NCBI RefSeq assembly: GCF_024195295.1
Contig: NZ_JAMFTH010000008.1
Coordinates: forward strand, 62,001-126,000
Source: Gilvimarinus xylanilyticus
GTDB lineage: Bacteria; Pseudomonadota; Gammaproteobacteria; Pseudomonadales; Cellvibrionaceae
Direction: 5' to 3'
Length of the DNA stretch: 64,000 bases
Position 1 is the stretch's first letter. Every line of letters begins with the position of its first letter. Shown here piece by piece: positions 53,586 through 62,126 of the stretch. Made by a program: the position numbers and the translations under genes. The notes beneath the pieces were generated by a model, which was not told where the DNA came from, searched no databases, and was given only the letters and a program-made list of their open reading frames with translations.

Positions 53586-53798
53586 ATGCTAAAGTGCCAT
53601 TTGTCACGAATAATGGGTGAGCAAAAATTAAAGATTGCTGATGTGTCCAGAGATACAGGGATAAACCGAGGGACAGTGACTCGGCTCTATCAGGAAACTG
53701 CAGTGCGAGTAGAGTTTGAGGTGCTGGAAACCTTATGCCGTTATCTCAAGTGTGAAATTTCAGATTTATTAGAGATTTCGCCAGACGTTGATCAGTAG
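53586..53798 (+). CDS. Small Cro/C1-type (XRE) transcriptional regulator
   Basis: 70 residues from ATG 53586, the start that fits the family (MLKCHLSRIMGEQKLKIADV); the open frame extends 15 codons upstream but into the operator. The helix-turn-helix is IADVSRDTGINRGTVTRLYQ, followed by FEVLETLCRYLKCEISDLLE, the usual XRE end. It is divergent from the excisionase-like gene and probably represses it through the repeats at 53509-53563. Confidence 0.82.
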   Translation: MLKCHLSRIMGEQKLKIADVSRDTGINRGTVTRLYQETAVRVEFEVLETLCRYLKCEISDLLEISPDVDQ

Positions 53799-53983
53799 CG
53801 CTTCTATTTGCCTCAGCATTCAGATGGTTGTGGCAGAGGCGCGAGTGGGCTTTAAATAAAGGCGGCCTTGAGTGGAGTGTGTGTTTCATCTCGATTCGTG
53901 CTGGCTGGTTGTCGTAGGGATGGGGCTGATGGGAGAGAGAATGACCGGCGGTCGCAAAACGGCCTCAATTTGGTCTCAGGCAC

Positions 53984-54020
53984 AAAAAAGGCCAAGCACT
54001 TGATATAAGTGTTTGGCCTT
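53984..54020 (-). terminator. Terminator of tRNA-Leu (minus strand)
   Basis: AAGGCCAAGCACTT (53988-54001) and AAGTGTTTGGCCTT (54007-54020) pair over 14 positions with one G-U. On the minus strand the stem is followed by a U run (AAAAAA at 53984-53989 on the plus strand). Confidence 0.85.
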
Positions 54021-54059
54021 TCGATAAAGATACGGTCAATAAAAACAATATCTTGCAAT

Positions 54060-54146
54060 TGGTGCCCAGGAGAGGACTTGAACCTCCACGGCCGTGAGGC
54101 CACTAGCACCTGAAGCTAGCGTGTCTACCAATTTCACCACCTGGGC
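54060..54146 (-). tRNA. tRNA-Leu (anticodon CAG)
   Basis: 87 bases with encoded CCA. Acceptor arms GCCCAGG and CCTGGGC pair, the D loop contains GGTAGAC, the anticodon loop is TTCAGGT in the stem CTAGC/GCTAG, a long variable arm GGCCTCACGGCC typical of leucine tRNA follows, and the T loop is GTTCAAGTC. The gene is intact. Confidence 0.97.
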
Positions 54147-54318
54147 AATTCAATTCGGGTGTGACCTCGAACTGAGGACGCGCATGATAGGGGGGAAGAA
54201 ATTGCTTGTCAACGGCTAAATTAGGAAAACCTTAAAAAAACGATAAAAATGCACAACTTGATGATTTTGTGAGCATTTTTGGCGGTGATACGACTGTTTT
54301 AAAGGCGTGCCCGGGTGG

Positions 54319-54347
54319 TTGGGAATTTAAGGTATGCGAGCTATACT
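54319..54347 (+). promoter_or_regulatory. Sigma70-like promoter before the solute-binding protein gene
   Basis: TTGGGA (54319-54324) and TATACT (54342-54347) are separated by 17 bases, and GGAGG plus ATG follow 18-37 bases downstream. Confidence 0.45.
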
Positions 54348-54378
54348 GAGCTCATAATAATAAACTGGAGGGCCATCT

Positions 54379-55263
54379 ATGTTGCATCTGCGGTCTGCGG
54401 TGGTGGGCGTTATATTGTTTACGCTTGCGGCTGGTGGGATGTGTGATGTTGAGCCTTCTGCGAATGAGTCTATTCCGGTGAGGTACCCTGAGTATGTAGG
54501 AGATGATCCGGTTTTTTCTCGTCTGACGGAGTATTTCGCTGACTTGCTCGATCTGGCTCTGTCCAAAACGGGGCGCCACTATACCCTGGTGCCTATAGAA
54601 GGGCAGGCCGTCACCGATAGGCGAGCTATGCGCAACCTCGACAGCGGCGTTTACGATGTCAATTTTATGCATACAAACCCAGACCGTGAGAGAACCCTGC
54701 GGCCGGTTTACTTTCCTATGTTCAAGGGGTTGGCGGGGTGGCGTTTGTTGCTGGTTCGCGAAGCCGATGCGAGCCGGTTTGGTCGCGATTTGATGCCGAG
54801 TGAGTTTAAACGCCTACGTGCAGGCCTGGGTCATGACTGGCCTGATGTGCGTTATATGAAAGCAAATGGCTATGAAGTGGTGACTTCAGTCAGCCGCGAT
54901 AGCCTCGTTAATATGTTGATGGGCAACCGTGTCGACTATGTGTCCCGTTCGGTCATCGAAGTGTGGGATGAAATGGCGCACTACCGGCAAATGCCGTTGA
55001 AAGTGGCGTGTTGCGTGGCGATCCATTATCCCAGTGCTTTTTATATGTTTACCGCTCGCAAAAACGAAGCGCTTGCTGAACTGTTGAGTGAGGGGCTGCA
55101 CGCTGCGTTTGAGGACGGCTCTTTCGATAGGTTGTTTTTGCGTTATTACGGCGAGGCTATCGAGCGCTCGCGCTTGAGTGAGCGCCGTATTTACCCGCTG
55201 CACAATCCCGATCTGTCTGATTCAACTCCTCTGGAGCAGAGTGGGTTGTGGTTCCAACCTTAG
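54379..55263 (+). CDS. Periplasmic solute-binding-like protein (family 3 type)
   Basis: 294 residues; GGAGG precedes the ATG at good spacing. A signal peptide ends near LAAGGMCDVEP. The fold is that of amino-acid-type binding proteins: YFADLLDLALSKTGRHYTLV, DVNFMHTNPDRERTLRPVYF, AGWRLLLVREADASRF, SRDSLVNMLMGNRVDYVSRS and FDRLFLRYYGEAIE at the end. No transporter permease or ATPase gene is adjacent, so it may act as a sensor or an orphan receptor. The ligand is unknown. Confidence 0.7.
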   Translation: MLHLRSAVVGVILFTLAAGGMCDVEPSANESIPVRYPEYVGDDPVFSRLTEYFADLLDLALSKTGRHYTLVPIEGQAVTDRRAMRNLDSGVYDVNFMHTNPDRERTLRPVYFPMFKGLAGWRLLLVREADASRFGRDLMPSEFKRLRAGLGHDWPDVRYMKANGYEVVTSVSRDSLVNMLMGNRVDYVSRSVIEVWDEMAHYRQMPLKVACCVAIHYPSAFYMFTARKNEALAELLSEGLHAAFEDGSFDRLFLRYYGEAIERSRLSERRIYPLHNPDLSDSTPLEQSGLWFQP

Positions 55264-55316
55264 AGCGGGCGCGGTAAAGTAGGCGCCCTTTCTTTTGTTG
55301 TAGTAGGTAAATTCTT

Positions 55317-55916
55317 TTGTTCGATCAATACGAAGCGATTATTTTTGATATGGATGGCACCTTGGTGGACAGTGGACAGCTGCACGAGGTGGCCTGGACC
55401 GAAACGCTCAATCAGTACGGTATTCCCATTGACCGACCGTTAATGCGTTCTTTGGCCGGAGTGCCGACCAAGAAAACCATTGAAATTCTGTTGGATAAGT
55501 TTTCTCTGGAGGCTCCCGCCAGCCTGGATGAGATGAACGACTATAAAGAGGCTGTCGTGGCTAAGGTGGCCCAGCAGTACGTTAAGCCCACGGCGTTGCT
55601 CGAAGTGGCCGAGCGCTATGCCGGTAAAAAGCCCATGAGTGTGGGAACTGGCGCCTATACTGAGGAGGCGCGGGGCATTATTGAGCACTGTGGCATTGGC
55701 CACTTGTTAGAGCATATTGTCGGAGCGGATTTGGTGGCGAATCCCAAGCCCGCCCCTGATACCTTCTTGCGCTGCGCCGAGTTGATGGGCGTGGCGCCGG
55801 AAAAGTGTGTGGTTTTCGAAGATTCCAAGCTTGGGTTAGAGGCTGCCGAGCGGGCAGGAATGGTGGGCATTGACGTGCTTGAGTCACTCGGCATTGAAAA
55901 CGATTACTTCCTCTAG
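55317..55916 (+). CDS. yqaB: HAD-superfamily sugar phosphatase / beta-phosphoglucomutase-like protein
   Basis: 199 residues. FDMDGTLVDSGQLHEVAW holds the catalytic DxDGT motif, SVGTGAYTEEARGIIE the motif II region (Thr in place of the usual Ser), NPKPAPDTFL the motif III lysine and VVFEDSKLGLEAAERAGM motif IV. The sequence is closest to YqaB-type fructose-1-phosphate phosphatases. The start is TTG at 55317; the only nearby ATG would begin inside the catalytic motif, so the rare start is well supported. It is 53 bases after the solute-binding-like gene. Confidence 0.82.
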   Translation: MFDQYEAIIFDMDGTLVDSGQLHEVAWTETLNQYGIPIDRPLMRSLAGVPTKKTIEILLDKFSLEAPASLDEMNDYKEAVVAKVAQQYVKPTALLEVAERYAGKKPMSVGTGAYTEEARGIIEHCGIGHLLEHIVGADLVANPKPAPDTFLRCAELMGVAPEKCVVFEDSKLGLEAAERAGMVGIDVLESLGIENDYFL

Positions 55917-56090
55917 TTTTTCTGAGTCCAATTTTCCTCGTGTTTTAGCTGGGTCAGAGCTGATCCAGCTAGCCCTTCTTGCTGTTTTTTAAGGCTTTTT
56001 ATATAAAAAAGTATTTTTAATTGTCTTTTTGGTTTTTATATGGGAAATTAGAGTTCATATATAATCAATCGTACATGCTTGCCAAATGTG

Positions 56091-56108
56091 ACTGTAATCG
56101 ATTACAGT
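56091..56108. promoter_or_regulatory. 18-bp perfect palindrome before the third TonB receptor
   Basis: ACTGTAATCGATTACAGT is a perfect palindrome with a central CG, of the LacI-family operator type but unlike the GTTAAC boxes. It is 140 bases before the receptor ATG. No LacI gene is next to it, so its regulator is elsewhere. The remaining part of 55917-56247 contains one hairpin (55947-55970) and AT-rich sequence. Confidence 0.6.
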
Positions 56109-56247
56109 TTGGTTTCGGTAGACCGGTAGAACGGATGCCGTCTAAAAATAACAATAGCTATTGCCGTGCCGACTGCAGCAATAGAAGAACACTGTTAGAT
56201 CAAAAGCTCCAACATAATTAACAATAAAGTTGCACGAGGATGTTCCT

Positions 56248-59200
56248 ATGAGAAAAAGCCATTCGCTTTTCGCGCGCAAGAGTGCCCTGGCATTAGCCAT
56301 TGGTGTTGCCGCGGCAGGCCAGTATACCTATGCCCAAGAATCTACCGACGCTGCGGCCGAGGACGAGCTGCTGTTAGAGGAAGTGATCGTTCGGGGCGTG
56401 CGCCAGTCTCAGGCTAAGGCCATCGATATCAAGCGTGATTCGGATCGAATCGTGGATTCGATCGTCGCCGAAGATATCGGTAAGTTGCCGGACTTGACCA
56501 TTACCGACTCCCTGCAACGGGTCACCGGGGTACAGATTACCCGCGAGGCTAACGAGGGTACCAGCCTGAATATTCGCGGTATGCCGCAGGTGTTAACCAC
56601 TTTAAACGGTGAGCAGTTTTTGAGTCCGTGGAGCATTACCGGGGTTGGCGCCAATTACTCGGATATTCCCGCCGGTATGATTAACGGGGTTGACGTATAT
56701 AAATCGCAGTCTGCGTCGATGGTCGCCGGCGGTATTTCCGGGGTGGTGGATCTGAAAACCTTGTCGCCTTTGGCTATGGACGAGGGCGTAACCGCTAACC
56801 TGCGCGCCGAGGGCTCGATGGGTAGCCGTTCTAAGGACGAAGTGAACCCCGATGGCAGCACCAGTACTCGCGACCCGGACTATAACGTTAGCGGCTTTTT
56901 CGGTTTTAAGCTGAATGACGATGTAGCTTTCAACTTAGGCCTGTTCAGCTCAGAGACCTACAACGCTAACTACTCCATGTACGAGAACCCCCAGTTCGGG
57001 TTCCTGGATCGGCAAAATGGTACGCCCACCGATCCCATGGACTTTGACGGCGATGGCGATCTGGAAAACGACTGGTATTTGGTGCCCGGCAGTTACGGCG
57101 CCTCAAGCAGCTTTGTGACCCGTGAGCGCGAAGGTGGTTCTGCAAGCATTGAGTGGCAGATTAACGATAACTTTAATCTGCGTGGTGATGCTTTCTACAC
57201 GCGTATGGATCAGTACAACCGCGGGGTTCGCGTTGCCTTTAATGGTAACAGCGCGGTAAGTTCATACTCGGTCAATGGAACCCCGGGCACTGAATCGAGC
57301 CTGTACGATGTGCTTGAGGAAGGTTCTCAGTTTAGTGAAGGTGGTCAGTTCTCTTATGTCGATGAAAATGGCGAATCACAAACTGCCACTATCCATAGCT
57401 TACGTGTGGCTGATGTTCTGGCGCCTGATTTCACTACTACCTCGTCTAACGACATCAACAAAACCGCTGCCCTAAATACCAATATACAGCTCGATTACAC
57501 CAACCATGATAATTTGACGGTTACTGCGCGGTACATATACTCCGAAGCTGAAAAGCGCCACCGCAATGCGTCGCTGCAGCAGGGGACTCCCGCATGGGAG
57601 TGGGTCGATGTGGACGGCATTCCTGGGAAAGACCCGATTGACCCCTACGAAGTGACTGTGGACTACACAGGCGACTATCCTTCGTTCAATTTTGCTAAAG
57701 ATGTGTCCGATGCAAACCTGCTGGGTCGCTATCAAGCGATTGCCACCGGGGACAACACCGAAGGTACGCTCAATGTGGCGCGAGTGGATGCTAATTTCGA
57801 GTTCTCCGACACTGACTTTTTCCGTTCAGTTGACTTCGGGGTTCGCTATGGCGTTCGCGAGGCTGACTACGCGCAGTACTACTATGTAACGCCTACCGAG
57901 CGTTACCCCAACGATCAGCGTATTCCCATCGACAAGCGCAACCAGCTCTACTCAGGTAACCGCGTTTGGCAGCGTTACCCCGATTGGCGTTTGTTTAACT
58001 ACGATGAAGAGCCACAGGAGCTGATTGATGCCGGTTTATACAACAACGGCTTTACCGCAGCGGATACCTCAGTGTTTACTGATTTTGGTCCTTTCTCAGG
58101 GTTCGAAGGGGGTGTGTCTGCGCTCGATCCCGCTCAGTGGGATTCGCCGCTGGCGTTTATGAACCGTCTTTATCCGGGAACGCGCACCGTAGAAGACCCG
58201 GCTTACGCCTACAATGTTGAAGAGGCATCGGCGGAAGTGTTCGGGCAACTTAATTTCGGTTCTGATACGGGGCTTTTCGGAGTTCCCTACAGCGGTAACT
58301 TTGGTTTGAAGGTGATGCAAACCGATCGCACCGTTGAGCGCAATACCGTGCCCGAAGTTCTGGATGTGTTTAATTCCATCGGTGCGGTAGATTATCAGAA
58401 GCTGGCGTTTGTCTACGATATAGAAACCAAAGAGCGCTCCTTTACTCAATACCTGCCGTCATTCAACATGAACATGTTCCCCGCGGACGATGTTGTGGTG
58501 CGGTTTGCCGCTGCGCGGACAACCTCGCGCAATGACCTGCAAAACGTAGGTTCAGGTTTGAGCCTTTGGTATAGCACTTGCGAGAAAACGGACGAGAATG
58601 GCGATCGTGTATTGATCGTCGACAGCTCGGGTAACTTGGTGGGTGAAGAAGTGACCTGTGTGGGTGGCGGTAGCGACCAGGGCGATATCAACATTGATCC
58701 CTGGTTAGCTGATGTCTACAACACCTCGGCCGAATGGTACTTCGATGAAAATGCCATTATTGGTCTGGGGCTGTTTTATATGGATGTGGACACCTCGGTT
58801 CAAAGTTTCCAGGAGCGTCGCCGTTTTGTTGATGGTGACGGGGTCGATCGTGGTAACAACGCCAACGTCTGGGTTTCAGAAAACGTTAAGGGCTCGTCTC
58901 TTTACGGGGTCGAGTTTGGTTACCGTCAACCGTTTACCTTCCTGCCAAGCTTCTTAAGCTCAACGGGTATCGAGTTTAACTATACCTATTCCCACAGTGA
59001 GTCTAACAACGAAGACTTAGAAGGGAATTCTTTACCCTTGCCTTCGAACTCTGCGCATCAATCCAACCTGATTTTGTGGTACGACAACGCAGGCTTTAAT
59101 GGCCGTATTGCCTACAACTGGCGCAGCGAGGAGTACCAGGGTTACGCCGGCTTAAACACCAGTGGTGTTCCGGTGAATCTGGCTAACTGGGGCGAGCCTG

Positions 59201-59376
59201 CCGGCTACCTGGATTTGTCGATGAGCTACTGGATTAACGAGCATGTCAGCCTCTATGCCAACGGCACCAACCTGACGGCAACCGACAGACGCTCTTATGC
59301 TCAGTACGAAGATCAGCTGCAGAACATCTGGGTGCAAGAGCGCCGTTACGCAGTGGGTGTAACGCTAACTTACTAA
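56248..59376 (+). CDS. TonB-dependent outer-membrane receptor (probable mannan-type glycans)
   Basis: 1042 residues from ATG 56248 (GAGG upstream; a TTG six codons earlier is less likely). The signal peptide ends near GQYTYAQES. TonB box EEVIVRGVRQSQ, plug domain DRIVDSIVAEDIGKLPDLTI, LQRVTGVQITREANEGTSL and VYKSQSASMVAGGISGVVDL. The barrel ends GVTLTY. A large loop region holds Asp-rich DPMDFDGDGDLEND, possibly Ca-binding. It is followed after 69 bases by a lipoprotein that resembles a GH5 mannanase without catalytic residues, so the pair may work as a SusC/SusD-like import complex. Confidence 0.9.
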   Translation: MRKSHSLFARKSALALAIGVAAAGQYTYAQESTDAAAEDELLLEEVIVRGVRQSQAKAIDIKRDSDRIVDSIVAEDIGKLPDLTITDSLQRVTGVQITREANEGTSLNIRGMPQVLTTLNGEQFLSPWSITGVGANYSDIPAGMINGVDVYKSQSASMVAGGISGVVDLKTLSPLAMDEGVTANLRAEGSMGSRSKDEVNPDGSTSTRDPDYNVSGFFGFKLNDDVAFNLGLFSSETYNANYSMYENPQFGFLDRQNGTPTDPMDFDGDGDLENDWYLVPGSYGASSSFVTREREGGSASIEWQINDNFNLRGDAFYTRMDQYNRGVRVAFNGNSAVSSYSVNGTPGTESSLYDVLEEGSQFSEGGQFSYVDENGESQTATIHSLRVADVLAPDFTTTSSNDINKTAALNTNIQLDYTNHDNLTVTARYIYSEAEKRHRNASLQQGTPAWEWVDVDGIPGKDPIDPYEVTVDYTGDYPSFNFAKDVSDANLLGRYQAIATGDNTEGTLNVARVDANFEFSDTDFFRSVDFGVRYGVREADYAQYYYVTPTERYPNDQRIPIDKRNQLYSGNRVWQRYPDWRLFNYDEEPQELIDAGLYNNGFTAADTSVFTDFGPFSGFEGGVSALDPAQWDSPLAFMNRLYPGTRTVEDPAYAYNVEEASAEVFGQLNFGSDTGLFGVPYSGNFGLKVMQTDRTVERNTVPEVLDVFNSIGAVDYQKLAFVYDIETKERSFTQYLPSFNMNMFPADDVVVRFAAARTTSRNDLQNVGSGLSLWYSTCEKTDENGDRVLIVDSSGNLVGEEVTCVGGGSDQGDINIDPWLADVYNTSAEWYFDENAIIGLGLFYMDVDTSVQSFQERRRFVDGDGVDRGNNANVWVSENVKGSSLYGVEFGYRQPFTFLPSFLSSTGIEFNYTYSHSESNNEDLEGNSLPLPSNSAHQSNLILWYDNAGFNGRIAYNWRSEEYQGYAGLNTSGVPVNLANWGEPAGYLDLSMSYWINEHVSLYANGTNLTATDRRSYAQYEDQLQNIWVQERRYAVGVTLTY

Positions 59377-59445
59377 CGCCCGGTCAATCAGGTAATCCAT
59401 CCCCTGCCTGTGCGGGGGATAAAAGAATAATGATGGAGTTTGATT

Positions 59446-62091
59446 ATGAAAATGAAATTATTGCCTTGGGTCTTAATGACCGGCGCATTGACTCTAACGG
59501 CCTGCGGTGGTGACGACGGCCTGTTAGGGGAAGATAACGATATCGATATGATGTATCCGGAAGCCGGAGTGGAAGATCCGACCGATCGTCCGCGCCCTCC
59601 GGAAAATGAACCCACCATGACCACCAGTGATAATTTCCTGCTGGATGTAACAGGAAGCCCTGTACAGTTGCGCGGTGCAACTCTTGAGTATGCGCAAGAC
59701 CCGGCTCAGATGATTCAGGCAATCGAGCCACTTGCCGCAACCGGAGCAAACGCCGTGCGCTTGATGATTGACAGCAGTGTCACGTCGGATCAGCTTGACG
59801 GTGTGCTGACTCAGGTTGCTGAAAATAATATGGTGGCTGTGGTTTCCTTGACCGATGACGGCTCTGCACTTCATTGCCAGGAAGATCCGGGTGCTCTGGT
59901 GGATGCCGTGAACACTCTGTGGTTAGATCAGTGGATTGCGGTACTTGCGCAAGATCGGTATCAGGGCCGGGTAATTATTAACATCGCCGATGGCTGGGGC
60001 CCCATGGGAATCTTTAACCCTTCTAGCCTTGGTTATCAAGAGTATGTGGATACTTATAAGGCTTTGATTCGCCGCTTCCGCGAAGCCGGGTTTAAGTTGC
60101 CTTTGATGATTGATGGCGCCAACTGCGGCCAGGACTTTAACGCCTTCTTACTGGGGCGCGGCGGTGAGCTTTTGGCGGCCGATAGTGAGAGTAACCTGAT
60201 CTTTTCAGCTGCGGCTGGCGGCCAGCGCTGGGATAGTGCCGATAAAATTGTCTCTGCGAATACTCTGCTGGCACAGGAAGATGTTCCTTTTCTTATGAGT
60301 GCTTTTGCGGGCTCGGAGACTGGAGATTTTCCCATCGATCACAGTGAGGTTATGGCCCAAGCAACCGGCGATGTAGCCTTCGTTGTGGATACTCCCTGGA
60401 GTAGTGGCGAAGACGGTGTCGGATATCTTAACGCTTTTGGTGAGGCCCTGGATTTAACCGGCGGTGCCGCTTCGCTGGATGTGTATATGGATCGCCGTTA
60501 CCTTGAGTTTATGCGCGTGGCGCCGGGTAGCTCTAATTATGCCCCTAACGGCACCACCGGTATTTCCATGTACTTGCAAGATAGTGATGGGAACCGCCTG
60601 CGCTTGGGAACGTCAGTGGCTCGTGAGCTACGAGAAAACACTTGGAACAAGCTGCGCTTTGATGTGCCCGCCGAAATTGATCCGGCCGATCTGATGGATG
60701 GTGCTACCGCGTTTGATCAGAGCTCTGTCACCCATGTGGGGGTCGAGATTATGGCCAACGGCAAAGCCGATACCGCCGAAGGTGAAATTAAGTTCGATAA
60801 TATGAACTTGTTCCCCGGTGTGCCGCCCATGTATACCGCTGAGTTTAACACCGATGGCGACACTGAACAGTGGATGGCCACCAATTCTGAACTTTCGGTT
60901 GCCGGCGGTAGTCTGCAGGCTTTGCCCACGGGTAATCAGGTTGACTTTAGTATGGCGGCATGGAATGGCGACGCTATTGGACAGATCGACTTTAGTAAAA
61001 CCTTGAATGTAACGGTGCGTATGTTCCTTTCGGAAGAATACGCGAGTGATATTCCCAATATGTGGATGCAGGGCTTTGGTCAATTTGGCGAAGGTTGGTC
61101 ATGGAATGCTGTACCTGTGGCAGCTGCGCCGCTAGTGGCTGGGCAGTGGTCGGAAGTCAAGTACACTATGAACTTTAATGAAACCGTGCAGCCTCCATCG
61201 GATATTGATATCGCCCAGGCGTTTGGTTTGCAGGTAGGTGGTATTTCTACGCCCAAGTCCGATCCCATCATGATCGACTCTATCGTGATCGAAGACCCTT
61301 CAGCTCGGCCGACTAAAATCGTGACCGACACGCAATACAAGGCCACTTTTAGCAATGGCACCGAAGGTTTTGTCAATGCGGGTTGGGATGGTGGCCAGGT
61401 GGAGTTGGCCAACGTCGATGATGCTTTGGTAGCTACTGTGCCAGCGGGCGATACTGGAGCGGTGAATAAGGCCGACGTTAATTCGGTGCGCGAGATTAAT
61501 TTCGGAGGTAACTTGTCCGTTAAAGCGAAGATTTTGTTGCCCGAAAGCTTTGAGGGAACCGATTTCTGGATGCAGTTCTTCTTCCAAAGTGGTAGTTGGC
61601 AGCACTTTGCCTTTGGCCCGGTGGATATGGAAGCGATTACCTTTGGCGAATGGAGTGAAGTGGAATTTGAAATCACGGACGAAGACTACCCCGAAGATTT
61701 CGCTCGCACCTTGTCTCCACAAATGTTCGGCTTCCAATACGGTGATACCGTCGCCGGCGACATTATGGTGGATGATATTGAAATTATCGGCGACAGCGTC
61801 GTGGATGATCTGCAGCCTATCTACGAGCAGGGGTTTGAAACCGAAGGGTCGGTGGATGATCTGACGGTAGACTTCACCGCGGGCGCGCTGGATGCTGGCA
61901 GCATGTTGGCAGCCAAGATGACCGGCTATCATGTGGTGCCGTTCGGGTGGACCGCCAGCACGTGGTACGACGACAGTGCGTTAACCATTGCCGAGGATGT
62001 TCTGGGCGAGGTGTTAACTGAGCGCGGCGAGGAAATCGTCAATGGTGAAAATGGCATAACCGCCACCTCTATGCCGGTTATGTTTGAGTAA
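59446..62091 (+). CDS. GH5_8-like lipoprotein lacking both catalytic glutamates, with CBM-like domains
   Basis: 881 residues from ATG 59446 (GGAG upstream). Lipobox LTAC (Cys20) and an acidic, Pro-rich stalk to about residue 60. Residues 60-330 follow bacterial GH5_8 mannanases: GSPVQLRGATLEYA, LAATGANAVRLMIDSS, RVIINIADGWGP, LPLMIDGANCGQDF. Where active enzymes have the acid/base in INIANEW, this has INIADGW (Gly183); where they have the nucleophile in VIGEFGH, this has LMSAFAG (Ala286). Three beta-sandwich domains follow (about 345-463, 465-625, 632-785), resembling CBM27/CBM11-type modules, each with a conserved D(N/S/D) strand end (IKFDNMNL, IMIDSIVI, IMVDDIEI). I infer a glycan-binding surface protein for the receptor upstream. 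Confidence 0.75.
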   Translation: MKMKLLPWVLMTGALTLTACGGDDGLLGEDNDIDMMYPEAGVEDPTDRPRPPENEPTMTTSDNFLLDVTGSPVQLRGATLEYAQDPAQMIQAIEPLAATGANAVRLMIDSSVTSDQLDGVLTQVAENNMVAVVSLTDDGSALHCQEDPGALVDAVNTLWLDQWIAVLAQDRYQGRVIINIADGWGPMGIFNPSSLGYQEYVDTYKALIRRFREAGFKLPLMIDGANCGQDFNAFLLGRGGELLAADSESNLIFSAAAGGQRWDSADKIVSANTLLAQEDVPFLMSAFAGSETGDFPIDHSEVMAQATGDVAFVVDTPWSSGEDGVGYLNAFGEALDLTGGAASLDVYMDRRYLEFMRVAPGSSNYAPNGTTGISMYLQDSDGNRLRLGTSVARELRENTWNKLRFDVPAEIDPADLMDGATAFDQSSVTHVGVEIMANGKADTAEGEIKFDNMNLFPGVPPMYTAEFNTDGDTEQWMATNSELSVAGGSLQALPTGNQVDFSMAAWNGDAIGQIDFSKTLNVTVRMFLSEEYASDIPNMWMQGFGQFGEGWSWNAVPVAAAPLVAGQWSEVKYTMNFNETVQPPSDIDIAQAFGLQVGGISTPKSDPIMIDSIVIEDPSARPTKIVTDTQYKATFSNGTEGFVNAGWDGGQVELANVDDALVATVPAGDTGAVNKADVNSVREINFGGNLSVKAKILLPESFEGTDFWMQFFFQSGSWQHFAFGPVDMEAITFGEWSEVEFEITDEDYPEDFARTLSPQMFGFQYGDTVAGDIMVDDIEIIGDSVVDDLQPIYEQGFETEGSVDDLTVDFTAGALDAGSMLAAKMTGYHVVPFGWTASTWYDDSALTIAEDVLGEVLTERGEEIVNGENGITATSMPVMFE

Positions 62092-62100
62092 TCTTGATTA

Positions 62101-62124
62101 GGCGCCGCTTGCGGCGCCCCTTTT
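62101..62124. terminator. Terminator between convergent genes
   Basis: GGCGCCGC (62101-62108) and GCGGCGCC (62111-62118) form a GC-rich stem followed by CCTTTTCG, nine bases after the lipoprotein stop and next to the ilvY stop. Confidence 0.7.
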
Positions 62125-62126
62125 CG

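Noticed and set aside
54060-54146. tRNA-Leu as a disrupted integration site
   Set aside because: The tRNA is intact with its own terminator and I could not find a second copy of its 3' end to the left; integration here is possible but not shown.
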